Part shown: positions 55,801 to 63,062 of the stretch, piece by piece | Layout: each line of letters starts with the position of its first letter | Numbering within the stretch: position 1 is the stretch's first letter | Origin: Allokutzneria multivorans | Lineage (GTDB): Bacteria; Actinomycetota; Actinomycetes; Mycobacteriales; Pseudonocardiaceae | DNA: 64,000 nt | Direction: 5' to 3' | Assembly: GCF_039537405.1 (NCBI RefSeq) | Contig: NZ_BAABAL010000016.1 | Coordinates: forward strand, 124,001 to 188,000 | Notes under the pieces: generated by a model | Seen by the model: the letters and a program-made list of their open reading frames with translations, nothing else | The model's database searches: none | What the model was told of the DNA's origin: nothing | Translations under genes and position numbers: made by a program

Positions 55801-56809
55801 CCGCGACATGTTCGGCACCAAGGTGGAGCTGCGCATGGGTGACGCGACCGACTCGGTCATCGGCCGCAGGCAGGCCTCTGCGGTGCCGGAGCAGTCGCCC
55901 GGCCGCGGTCTCGCCCCGGACGCGATGCACTTCCTGGCCGGGGTGCCGAGGATCGACTCGAAGGAGACCGCGGAGAACCTCACCGAGGGAACGCAGAACC
56001 TGGTCGAGATGGTCAACGGCGCCTGGCGGGGACCGAGGGCCTCGGTGGTGCGGCTGCTGCCCGCGCTGCTGCCCTACGAGGAGCTGCCCGCCGCCGAGCC
56101 GGATCGCAAGGCCGTGCCGATCGGCATCGCCGAGCGCGACCTGCAGCCGGTCTACCTGGACTTCGCAGCCGAACCGCACCTGGTGCTCTTCGGTGACGTG
56201 GAGTCCGGCAAGAGCTCGTTCCTGCGGGCGCTGGCCACCGGCATCATGGCCCGCTACTCGCCGAAGGAGGCCCAGATCGCCCTGGTCGACTTCCGCAGGA
56301 GCATGCTCGGGCTGGTGCCGGAGGAGTACCTCATCTCCTACACCACCACGCAGGCCAAGGTCGGGGACATGGTCCAGCTGACCATGGGCGTGATGAACAA
56401 GCGGCTGCCCGGCTCCGACGTCACCCCCGAGCAGCTGCGCAAGCGGAGCTGGTGGAGCGGCCCGGAGCTGTTCATCCTGGTCGACGACTACGACCTGGTG
56501 TCGGCGGGCTCGCACCAGAACCCGCTGGTCCAGTTGCTGGAGTTCCTCACCCAGGGCCGTGACGTCGGCCTGCACATCGTGGTGACCCGGCGCACCGGTG
56601 GCGCCTCCCGGGCCATGTACGACCCGGTCGTCGCCAGAATCAGGGACCTGGCCTCGCCGGGCATCCTGATGTCCGGGCGCCCGGAGGAGGGCCCGCTGCT
56701 GGGCAACATCAAGGCGCAGCCGCTGCCACCCGGCCGGGGCTGGCTGACATCACGCAACGGTAACGAGCTGATCCAGCTGGGCTACCTGCCGCCGGATCAG
56801 GAAGACTGA
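52835..56809 (+). CDS. eccC: type VII secretion ATPase EccC (fused EccCa-EccCb)
   Basis: About 1,324 residues. Two membrane helices near residues 40-90 are followed by three FtsK/SpoIIIE-type ATPase domains. The P-loops are G-A-T-G-S-G-K-S (about 480), G-G-S-H-S-G-K-S (about 835) and G-D-V-E-S-G-K-S (about 1120). The Walker B strands are V-I-V-D-E-F, L-V-I-D-G-W and I-L-V-D-D-Y; only the first has the catalytic DE pair, as usual for EccC, where domain 1 is the motor and domains 2-3 bind substrate signals. The start is TTG 52835, with AGAAGG upstream. It drives export of the WXG100 proteins, and by inference of the giant substrate. Confidence 0.95.
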   Translation: MATIIVRRPERRAAPELPSGEVVLEPPPENPPPGGKGWGRAMMILPMLAGTAGMALLIGAGGNRGPLMYVAGGLYGTAALGMVLYQILSQQGQGASKQEMAQNRRSYLRKLSKQRAQVRDTIERQRLAMFYRHPNPDRLWSTVQSARLWERRPHEWDFSVVRIGLGSQALATPLVPPETKPVDELEPMSAMALSKFVNRYSTVPDLPIAVALRGFSRIYVTGDEDRKRAFARAVVAQLVTFHAPGEILVAVCARQEERPLWEWAKWLPHALHDSKTDAVGQIRLVASAVTALEAMLDDVLANRPRFNPGAMPIEGSAQLVAFVDGGNTASSEHLMIEGGVEGVTVFNLSETPPRVLDSTTLVLDIDSDGAMRSRTMDGEAAIGTADALSVEEMLGLARSLAPMRLSALASGDQPLSTSLELTDLLGLGDPYQLDVGQTWAARSNRDRLRVPIGLTADGRPMELDLKESAHDGMGPHGLLVGATGSGKSELLRTLVLALAITHDPEILNFVLTDFKGGATFTKLDKLPHTSAVITNLEDELHLVDRMLDAIQGELMRRQELLRKAGNYANQRDYEKARTAGAPLDPLPALLVIVDEFSELLTARPDFIEMFVQIGRVGRSLGVHLLLASQRLDEGRLRGLDSHLSYRVGLRTFSAMESRAVLGVPDAHQLPRAPGNGLLRTGTEDLVRFRAAYVSGVHHKGGQRLVDDEGREIDPVQDYSTRYLRPRLADKPVEQAKPDTSEEIGETLLDVLVDRLAGKGRPAHQVWLPPLDAPPTLDQLVGPLTVDPERGLTSSALEPRGALRAVVGVIDRPAEQRRDTYWLELAGAGGHIAVAGGSHSGKSTALRTIIGSLALTHTPREVQFLCLDFGGGGLTALRSLAHVSGVATRRDGNQVRRSVAEAQSLLAEREQRFADLGIDSMATYRQMLRAGRFPEDRFGDLFLVIDGWATIRTEFETLEPALSELVNRGLAFGVHLLVACNRWMDLRMNIRDMFGTKVELRMGDATDSVIGRRQASAVPEQSPGRGLAPDAMHFLAGVPRIDSKETAENLTEGTQNLVEMVNGAWRGPRASVVRLLPALLPYEELPAAEPDRKAVPIGIAERDLQPVYLDFAAEPHLVLFGDVESGKSSFLRALATGIMARYSPKEAQIALVDFRRSMLGLVPEEYLISYTTTQAKVGDMVQLTMGVMNKRLPGSDVTPEQLRKRSWWSGPELFILVDDYDLVSAGSHQNPLVQLLEFLTQGRDVGLHIVVTRRTGGASRAMYDPVVARIRDLASPGILMSGRPEEGPLLGNIKAQPLPPGRGWLTSRNGNELIQLGYLPPDQED

Positions 56810-56872
56810 ATCAAGAAGCATGCTCCTACAAGGAATCTGAATCCTTTCGGTCAGCTTTCGCTCCGCCAGCCT

Positions 56873-56898
56873 GGAACCATCGGCACACTGGCACCGTC
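56873..56898 (+). promoter_or_regulatory. ECF-sigma-like promoter before the EspB-like gene
   Basis: GGAAC (56873-56877), 17 bases, then CGTC (56895-56898) matches the common GGAAC-N16/17-CGTC pattern of stress ECF sigma factors of actinobacteria. It lies about 55 bases before the start at 56962, in an intergenic gap of about 150 bases. Confidence 0.4.
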
Positions 56899-56961
56899 TC
56901 TAGTAACGGCGGTATCCCTCCAGGCGGCGGGGCGACGGCGAACACCAGGTGGTGAGAGCGC

Positions 56962-58971
56962 ATGGGCGACGATTACTACGGCTTCGACCCGAAGACGATC
57001 CAGAACGTCAACCGGGCGCACCCCGGCTTCGTCGGTCCGGTGACCGGCCTGGACTCCTACCCCGTGAAACAGGGGCGCGAGCAGGCCGCGCAGCTCAAGG
57101 ACGGCCAGCAGCTGCCCAAGCCGCAGCCCCGTGCGAGCGACCCTGGCAAGGTCGAAGGGATGACCATCGAGGCCATCAAGTTGATGGTCCTCGGGGAGCA
57201 GCCCGGCAACGCCGAGCACCGGGCGAGCTTGTGGACCAACGTCGCCAGCAACCTCCAGCACACCGCCACCCAGCTGCGCCAGCAGGCCGACGCGCTCAAC
57301 GTCGAGTGGGAGTCGCCCGCCGCCAAGGCGGCGGCCTTCACCAAGCTGGGCAAGGACCTCGCCTACCTCGACGTGTGGCGGCAGGCGGCCACCGAGAACG
57401 CCTCGGCCCTCACCGGGCTCGCCGGTGTGATGAAGCAGTACCAGACCGAGATGACGCAGTTGTTCGAGGAGTACGAGGACAAGCACGGCGAGGCATCGCC
57501 CGGCATCCTCGACCACCTCGGTGGCATCTTCCTCGGCACCGGCGGCCTCAAACAGCAGCAGGCCAAGGCGAAGAAGGAAGTCCAGGACGAGTACAGCGTC
57601 AAGGCCCGCAAACTGATGAACCGGATGGAGAACGACTACGCGGGCTACCTCGGCCGGATTGCCAACGCGCAGGCCGCCGTTCTCCAGCCGCCGAACGCCG
57701 TCTACAACCCGCAGGCGCTCGGCATGCCCCCGCCCCCGACCCTGGGCGGCGGCCCACCCGCGCCCGGTACCGCACCCGGTGCCCCGCCCGCTCCGAAGAA
57801 CGCTCCGGGGGCGCCCCCGCCCCCGCCCGTGGCACCGAAGAACGCGCCAACACCGCCGACCCCTCCTCCCGTCGTGCCGACGACGGTGACACCACCTGTG
57901 GCGCCGCCCCCGGTGGCCCCGAAGGCGCCGCCGGTCCCGACCGGACTCGCTCCGCCGCCGCTGCCCGACGGGCTGCGCACGGCGGGTGCCCCGCCCGTGC
58001 CCGGCAGACTGAACGCTCCGAGCCCCGGCGTGATCAGCAACCCCGGCGCGCCCCCTGCGTTCAACGGGCGCAACCTCGGCGTGCTCGGGAACAACCCCTC
58101 GCTCAACGCCGGCGCAGCGCCGACCCCGGGCGCCTTCAAGGGCGGTGCCGGTGCTCCGCCCGGGCTCGGCGGTTCGACGCTGGGGCAGAACGCGCTCGGC
58201 AGTCAGATGAACCCGCCGCCCGCGCCGCAGGCCAACAACCAGGCCAAGGCGCCGCAGCAGAAGCAGCGCAAGGACGCCCCGGGAGCCGGCGGCGGGATGC
58301 AGGCGCCGCAGCAGATGACGCCGCCGCCCTCGCAGGGCGCCAACGAGCGCAACCGCCCGGGTGCGCCGAAGCAGGCCGCGCAGCACAACCCGGACGTGGC
58401 CGAGGCCTTCCAGGCACCGCCGTCGACCTCCTCGCCGTCGGTGCTCGGTGACCGCAAGCCGACCTCGTCCGCACGGCAGAGCAGGCCCGCCGCGCCGGGA
58501 GCCCAGCCGCTGAGCGGGGACTCCGTGCCGCCCGTGCTGTCCAACCCGCATCGGGGCACCGCGCCGAAGACCCACACCGAGGAGATGCGGGCGCGCGAGC
58601 GCGCGCTGCGCGAGCGCAAGGAACGGCGCCGCGAGTTGGAGCGTCAGAACTCGGAGTTCGGTGCGGTGCCACCGGCGGTCGCGGAAGCGGTCTTCGAGGG
58701 CCGCATGGCCGCGAAGGACCCGGTGGACGCGAAGCGGGAGAAGGAGGCCTCGGTGCCCCAGTCACTGCTCGGCGCCCAACCCGCCGTGCTCGACCGCCGC
58801 TCCGCTCCGCAGCGTTCCGCCGACCAGGTGGCGCGCGAGATCCGCAAGCAGGTCGCGGAGAGCACCGAGGAAGCGTGGGCTCCGCAAGCCACCCCCGGTG
58901 GCCCGGTCGTGGACAAGCGGACCGAGCAGGAGTACCGCGCGGAACCCAAGCCCGATGTCCGCGCCAAGTAG
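56962..58971 (+). CDS. EspB/PPE-like proline-rich T7SS substrate (669 aa)
   Basis: The N-terminal 230 residues are helical: 'LWTNVASNLQHTATQLRQQA' and N-V-E-W-E-S-P-A-A-K-A-A-A-F, a W-x-S turn like that of WXG100/PPE/EspB proteins. A long helix (YSVKARKLMNRMENDYAGYL) follows. The remaining 440 residues are a proline/alanine-rich disordered arm (A-P-P-P-P-P-V-A-P repeats) ending in charged helices with many Arg/Glu. Such proteins are exported by ESX and may coat the cell surface or form oligomeric channels. ATG 56962 has GGTGAGAG upstream. It lies 150 bases after eccC. Confidence 0.8.
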   Translation: MGDDYYGFDPKTIQNVNRAHPGFVGPVTGLDSYPVKQGREQAAQLKDGQQLPKPQPRASDPGKVEGMTIEAIKLMVLGEQPGNAEHRASLWTNVASNLQHTATQLRQQADALNVEWESPAAKAAAFTKLGKDLAYLDVWRQAATENASALTGLAGVMKQYQTEMTQLFEEYEDKHGEASPGILDHLGGIFLGTGGLKQQQAKAKKEVQDEYSVKARKLMNRMENDYAGYLGRIANAQAAVLQPPNAVYNPQALGMPPPPTLGGGPPAPGTAPGAPPAPKNAPGAPPPPPVAPKNAPTPPTPPPVVPTTVTPPVAPPPVAPKAPPVPTGLAPPPLPDGLRTAGAPPVPGRLNAPSPGVISNPGAPPAFNGRNLGVLGNNPSLNAGAAPTPGAFKGGAGAPPGLGGSTLGQNALGSQMNPPPAPQANNQAKAPQQKQRKDAPGAGGGMQAPQQMTPPPSQGANERNRPGAPKQAAQHNPDVAEAFQAPPSTSSPSVLGDRKPTSSARQSRPAAPGAQPLSGDSVPPVLSNPHRGTAPKTHTEEMRARERALRERKERRRELERQNSEFGAVPPAVAEAVFEGRMAAKDPVDAKREKEASVPQSLLGAQPAVLDRRSAPQRSADQVAREIRKQVAESTEEAWAPQATPGGPVVDKRTEQEYRAEPKPDVRAK

Positions 58972-59025
58972 CAACCGCAGCAGCAGCACACCGGTCAGCA
59001 GAGACAGGACCGTGGGAGGACCTCG

Positions 59026-60024
59026 ATGAACAGCACCCCGGATTGGGTCAAGGGCGGCGACGAGCTCAAGGCCGACCCTGCCGGCCTCCGTGGCTTCGCT
59101 ACCAACATCTCCACCATCGCGGCCAACCTGCTCTCCGACTCCAACGGCCCGATGATGGATCTGTTCACCAGCGGCGGCAAGTTCCCGCTGAGCACCGGGG
59201 GGCTACAAGCCGGGGCCTCCGCCGAGGAGCTGAGCGCGTCGAACCAGGCGAGCACGCAGGCGTTCTGCGGTGACGCCTACCGGAGCATGCTGGCCGACGG
59301 CAGCGCCTTCCACACCCTCGCGGACTGCTACGAGGCCGGGGACGGCGGCAACGGCATCAGCCTCAGCGCCGTCCAGTGGGTCTACCAGGAGCCGGGCGGC
59401 AAGCAGCCGCCCGGCGCCCCGTCCTACCTCTTCCCCGAGGGCAAGCTGGTCACGATCAACGACCTCTACGCGAAGGGGAAGGGCGAGGCAGGCGCTGCCG
59501 GGATGGATGTCAAGGTGGGCGGGGTGTGCCTGGCCGACGGCACGACCATCACGACCTACCGCACCGCCAAGGGCGGCGAGCGCGTGGTCACCACGACCGG
59601 GGACAAGGTCGAAGAGATCGTCAAGGACAAGGACGGCCAGACGCTCTACACGATGGTCAGCACGAGCACCGGCTCCACGACGACGTTCTACCAGGACAAC
59701 AAGCCCGCGGGGAGCACGGTCACCACGCGGTCGTCGTCGACGAACTGCCCGAAGACCGGACCGCAGACCACGCACGAGCAGACCACTGTGGAGCAGCGCA
59801 ACGCCAACGGTGAGGTCACCAGCAGGCGGACCGAACACGTCGAGACCCAGCGCAACCACGAGAACAACACCGAGTCGAAGACCCTTTACACCACTGAGGG
59901 CAAGGACGACAAGCGGATCAACGAACAGCGCGTCGGTGAGCAGCCGGTTCCGGTCAAGCCGAAGGACTGGCAGGACCTCGCCGAGACCGAGGCGGCGCGC
60001 AACCGCCAGCTGACCGGCATGTAG
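59026..60024 (+). CDS. T7SS-associated protein of unknown function (332 aa)
   Basis: The helical N-terminus (W-V-K-G-G-D-E-L, G-L-R-G-F-A-T-N-I-S-T-I) with a C-G-D-A-Y segment is followed by 'AVQWVYQEPGGKQPPGAP'. The C-terminal half is a Thr/Ser/Glu-rich strand repeat of the RHS-like 'TTGDKVEEIVKDKDGQTLYT' style, ending in a charged tail. No signal peptide. It sits 51 bases after the EspB-like gene with GGGAGGA before ATG 59026, so it is likely co-transcribed and possibly a co-substrate. No family recognised. Confidence 0.8.
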   Translation: MNSTPDWVKGGDELKADPAGLRGFATNISTIAANLLSDSNGPMMDLFTSGGKFPLSTGGLQAGASAEELSASNQASTQAFCGDAYRSMLADGSAFHTLADCYEAGDGGNGISLSAVQWVYQEPGGKQPPGAPSYLFPEGKLVTINDLYAKGKGEAGAAGMDVKVGGVCLADGTTITTYRTAKGGERVVTTTGDKVEEIVKDKDGQTLYTMVSTSTGSTTTFYQDNKPAGSTVTTRSSSTNCPKTGPQTTHEQTTVEQRNANGEVTSRRTEHVETQRNHENNTESKTLYTTEGKDDKRINEQRVGEQPVPVKPKDWQDLAETEAARNRQLTGM

Positions 60025-60036
60025 ATCGAGAACGAC

Positions 60037-60069
60037 GAAGGGGGCCGTCCACAGTGGACGGCCCCCTTC
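60037..60069. terminator. bidirectional terminator between convergent genes
   Basis: A near-perfect 16-bp palindrome (arms 60037-60052 and 60054-60069) with an AG-rich left and CT-rich right flank lies between the plus-strand stop at 60024 and the minus-strand stop at 60083. It would end transcripts from both sides. Confidence 0.85.
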
Positions 60070-60082
60070 TCGTTGTCCTGCC

Positions 60083-61648
60083 TCAGTAGCGGCCGGGACG
60101 GCCCAGACGCTGCTCCTGGCCGCTCACGGTCAGCGCCGCGTACTGGCGCGTCGAACCCATGAACATCGCGACCATGTCGTCACGGAGCCGGGAGAGCTCC
60201 TGCGTGGTGTCCGGGGTGAAGCTCATCTCGGTGGCCACCAGCGAGGCCTCGAACGGCGCCAGGCGTTGCAGCAGCACCAGGTCCGAGTCGGGGGCCAGCC
60301 TGGCCCGCTCGGGGGTGAGCTGGCGCAGCACGGTCAGCCTGGTCCGCCACGGGAGGGGGTCCTCCGAGGGCGGCGGCTGGTCGTCGTGCACGCACAGCAG
60401 CGGCTTGTCGGCCGAGGCGCTCAGCTCGCTCGGGGACCCGGGCGGCAGCACCATGAGCCGGTCCGCGCGGCCCACCGCGAGGTTGCCGAGCTCCGGCCAG
60501 CCCGCTGCCTGGCGGGTGAACACCACGACCCGGGCGCCGAAGCGCAGCGCCCGGAAGGCGAGCAGCCGCGCCGCCCACATGCCGCCCACCAGCAGCGCCT
60601 CGGTCTGCTCCGGCCGGAACAGCGGGATCGCGACCGGCTGGCCCGACTGGTCCCTGCCCAGCCGGAGGCCGAAGGAGTCCCCGGCGATCTGCAGCAGGTC
60701 CAGTTCCTCGTCGGTGGCGTGGTGGTGGCCGATGCGCAGCGGGGCGAGGCCTCCGTGCTTGCGGGCCTGCCACGGCTCCTCGTCCTTGCCCGCGCCCTTG
60801 TCCGGGGCGGTGGTCGGCGGGGTCGGAGGGGCCAGCGGCGGGCTCGAACCGAGGGCCAGCGGCTGCGCGAGCAGGGTGCCGGTGGCCGCGGCCTGGGCCG
60901 CCGCCGCGGACTGGTTCGTTCCCGCGGTGCCCGTGTAGGCCATCGGGCCGCCGAGGACCTGGCCCATCTGACCCGGTGGCGGCATGGCCACCGGGCGCGC
61001 CTGACCCTGCTGCTGGTGCTGCGGGCCCGGTTGCTGGGGGCCTGGCTGCTGCGGGCCCGGCTGCTGAGGGCCTGGTTGCTGAGGGCCTGGTTGCTGGGGA
61101 CGCTGCTGGTGCTGCGGCGCGGGCCCGGGGCCACCGGGGCGCTGCTGGCCCGGCGGTGGCTGCTGGTGCGGTCCCGGAGCAGGCTGCTGGAGCGCCTGTC
61201 CACCGGGCGGTGTGTGCGGGTGCTGGCCGCCGAGCACCGGGCGCGCCCCGCCGGGGCCGCCAGGGCCTCCGGGGTGCGGGCGCTGCTGGACCGCGCCCTG
61301 GCCGGGCGGGCCCGGCTGCGGGGGACGGTTCTGCTGCGGCGTGCCCTGCTGCGGGGTGGGCGGGTGCCCGTGCCTCGGGCCCTGCGGCTGACCGAGTGGC
61401 TGGCCGGGAGGCTGACCGGGTTGCTGACCCTGCCTGGGCGGCCCCTGCTGCTGTCCGTGCCGGGGCGGTCCCTGGTTCGGCCCGTTCTGCTGCGGCCCGC
61501 TGTGCTGCTGTTGGCCTGGGTTCTGCTGCTGGCCGGGGTGCGGCGGGCGCTGCTGCTGGGGCGGCTGTGGTGGGCCCGGTGGCCGCTGCGGTCCGTTGCC
61601 CTGGGGATTGTTGCGGGGCTGGGAGTCCGGCTGCTCGGGTTCGTTCAT
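60083..61648 (-). CDS. proline/glutamine-rich T7SS-associated protein (521 aa)
   Basis: About 270 residues of Pro/Gln/Gly repeats (PGPQQ, GQQ, PPG) are followed by a folded domain of about 220 residues. That domain starts near R-K-H-G-G-L-A-P-L-R-I-G and contains 'LLVGGMWAARLLAFRALRFG', R-V-V-V-F-T-R-Q, and a helical end (ELSRLRDDMVAMFMGS). Similar proteins are found next to eccE in actinobacterial ESX loci, but no activity is known to me. ATG 61648 overlaps the eccE stop (ATGA), indicating coupled translation. It is likely cytosolic. Confidence 0.85.
   Translation of the reverse strand: MNEPEQPDSQPRNNPQGNGPQRPPGPPQPPQQQRPPHPGQQQNPGQQQHSGPQQNGPNQGPPRHGQQQGPPRQGQQPGQPPGQPLGQPQGPRHGHPPTPQQGTPQQNRPPQPGPPGQGAVQQRPHPGGPGGPGGARPVLGGQHPHTPPGGQALQQPAPGPHQQPPPGQQRPGGPGPAPQHQQRPQQPGPQQPGPQQPGPQQPGPQQPGPQHQQQGQARPVAMPPPGQMGQVLGGPMAYTGTAGTNQSAAAAQAAATGTLLAQPLALGSSPPLAPPTPPTTAPDKGAGKDEEPWQARKHGGLAPLRIGHHHATDEELDLLQIAGDSFGLRLGRDQSGQPVAIPLFRPEQTEALLVGGMWAARLLAFRALRFGARVVVFTRQAAGWPELGNLAVGRADRLMVLPPGSPSELSASADKPLLCVHDDQPPPSEDPLPWRTRLTVLRQLTPERARLAPDSDLVLLQRLAPFEASLVATEMSFTPDTTQELSRLRDDMVAMFMGSTRQYAALTVSGQEQRLGRPGRY
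61016..61090 (-). repeat. 15-bp tandem repeat encoding PGPQQ
   Basis: About five 15-bp units with scattered base changes encode P-G-P-Q-Q in the disordered arm of the proline/glutamine-rich protein. Copy number can change without altering the frame. Confidence 0.8.
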
Positions 61649-62808
61649 CGTGCACCTCCCCCGGTCGGCGCCGACGCGTAGACCGCCGGTGCGTGCTGTC
61701 CGTCCAATTGTGTCAGCCGCGCCCCGCACCGCGCAGCCATGTCCAGCACCGAGGAGCACGCCTGCTCGACGCGGTCGGGCGGGGCCGCGACGCGGATCAG
61801 GCAGCGCAGGTCGGCGCCGGCCAGCGTCGGGTCGAGCAGCAGGGCCACGCTGACCATCGGCGCGGGCAGCTCGGCGAGCCCGGCCAGCAGTTCCACGCCG
61901 CGGACCGGGTCCGGCCAGGAACGCACCCAGAAGGACCGGTGCGCCAGCCACGGCGAGTACCAGGCGTCCCACTCCTCGCGGATGCGCTCGGGGCCGCCGG
62001 GTCGGGCCAGATCGCACGAGCGGGCCAGCGCCTCGGTGACCTCGTCGGCGGTGAGGATGCGGGCGCTGTGGCCGCGCCGCTGGAGCACCCGCTCCACCCG
62101 GCGGGTGATCTCGGAGAGCACGGCGGGCACGTCCACCCTGCCCTCGGCGTTGTCGATCATGGACTCGGCGGCGGCGTGCGCGTCGAGGCGCACCGCGACC
62201 CAGGTGGTGTGCTCGCGCCTGCCGGGGCCGACGATCGGACCGTTGTGCGCGACGACCTGGGTGACCACCCCGGCCTGCTCGGCCTCGGCGGCGATCTTGA
62301 CGAGACCGGCGAGCGGGACCGGTGGCGTCGGGGTGCTGCCGTCGGAGGGAGTCACCTCGATGACGGTGAACCAGCCCGCCCCGTCGGAGCCGAGCCCGAG
62401 CTTGCGGTCGTTGGGACCGTCCACGTCGTCGACCACCAGGGTCGGCGCCAGTTCGCTGAGCGCGGCCAGCCTCGGGTCCTCGCGGACCTCGCCGGAGGCG
62501 CCCTTGCGGCGGCGGAAGCGCAGCCACAGCGCGATGCTCTCGGTCCACCAGCGGCCCTGGGACCTGCCGAAGATGAGCGCGAGTGCGATGAGGCCCAGCA
62601 CGCAGGAGGCGATGAGCGCCCACATCCCCTGGAACACGCCGAAGGCCAGTGCCAGCAGCACCACCTGGAGCGTGATCAGTCGGGCCAGGCCGAAACCTCC
62701 GAGGCGCCCCGGTTGCCTCCTGGGGCGAAACCACGCCCCCGAACGCCCGCGCCGCCGCGTGGCCGTGCCCTTCGCCCGCAGGTCGGACGGCGGAGACTGG
62801 CTCGTCAT
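61645..62808 (-). CDS. eccE: type VII secretion protein EccE
   Basis: After a basic N-terminus (about 45 residues) come two adjacent membrane helices (LARLITLQVVLLALAFGVF; LIASCVLGLIALALIFG), then a cytoplasmic alpha/beta domain with 'WFTVIEVTPSDGS' and 'WDAWYSPWLAHRSFW'. This is the EccE pattern. EccE lies at the periphery of the ESX membrane complex. AAGGAA precedes GTG 62811 and ATG 62808; the ATG is taken here. It is first in a two-gene unit with the proline/glutamine-rich gene, convergent with the eccC unit. Confidence 0.9.
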   Translation of the reverse strand: MTSQSPPSDLRAKGTATRRRGRSGAWFRPRRQPGRLGGFGLARLITLQVVLLALAFGVFQGMWALIASCVLGLIALALIFGRSQGRWWTESIALWLRFRRRKGASGEVREDPRLAALSELAPTLVVDDVDGPNDRKLGLGSDGAGWFTVIEVTPSDGSTPTPPVPLAGLVKIAAEAEQAGVVTQVVAHNGPIVGPGRREHTTWVAVRLDAHAAAESMIDNAEGRVDVPAVLSEITRRVERVLQRRGHSARILTADEVTEALARSCDLARPGGPERIREEWDAWYSPWLAHRSFWVRSWPDPVRGVELLAGLAELPAPMVSVALLLDPTLAGADLRCLIRVAAPPDRVEQACSSVLDMAARCGARLTQLDGQHAPAVYASAPTGGGAR

Positions 62809-63062
62809 CACTCGCAGTTCCTTTCCACAGCCAACGGTATCCCTCGATTCACCGCGGGCCTGTGTCACCGGTCTCACGCATCCTTCCGGATGCGGCCGTC
62901 CGGGTCATGACCGACATCCAACCTTGAAGAATTTGTCTTTTCCTCATGTCTGTGGTTGGACGTGAATAAAGTTCGCGCTCTCGGGTGGTGCGTGCGATGA
63001 TCGTCTATCGTGCCCGTCCGGTTCTCAACCCCGCAGCAGTCCATTGAGGACGGAGAATTCGG
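62809..63062. promoter_or_regulatory. eccE / phospholipase D-like divergent intergenic region
   Basis: About 250 bases of visibly more AT-rich DNA separate the divergent genes. It contains an imperfect inverted repeat (ACATCCAACC at 62914-62923 and GGTTGGACGT at 62954-62963) that could be an operator. It also has CGGTATCCCTC (62835-62845), which recurs at 56910-56920 before the EspB-like gene. GGAG precedes the start at 63063. No confident -10/-35 pair is seen. Confidence 0.35.

Noticed and set aside
52784..56575. Minus-strand open frame of 1,263 codons opposite eccC
   Set aside because: EccC with three P-loops is encoded on the plus strand; the antisense product is Val/Gly/His/Arg-rich and without motifs.
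56949..58451. Plus-strand frame of 500 codons overlapping the EspB-like gene
   Set aside because: Same-strand off-frame reading; it gives Arg/Ala/Gly-rich sequence and no helix pattern, unlike the T7SS-like frame starting at 56962.
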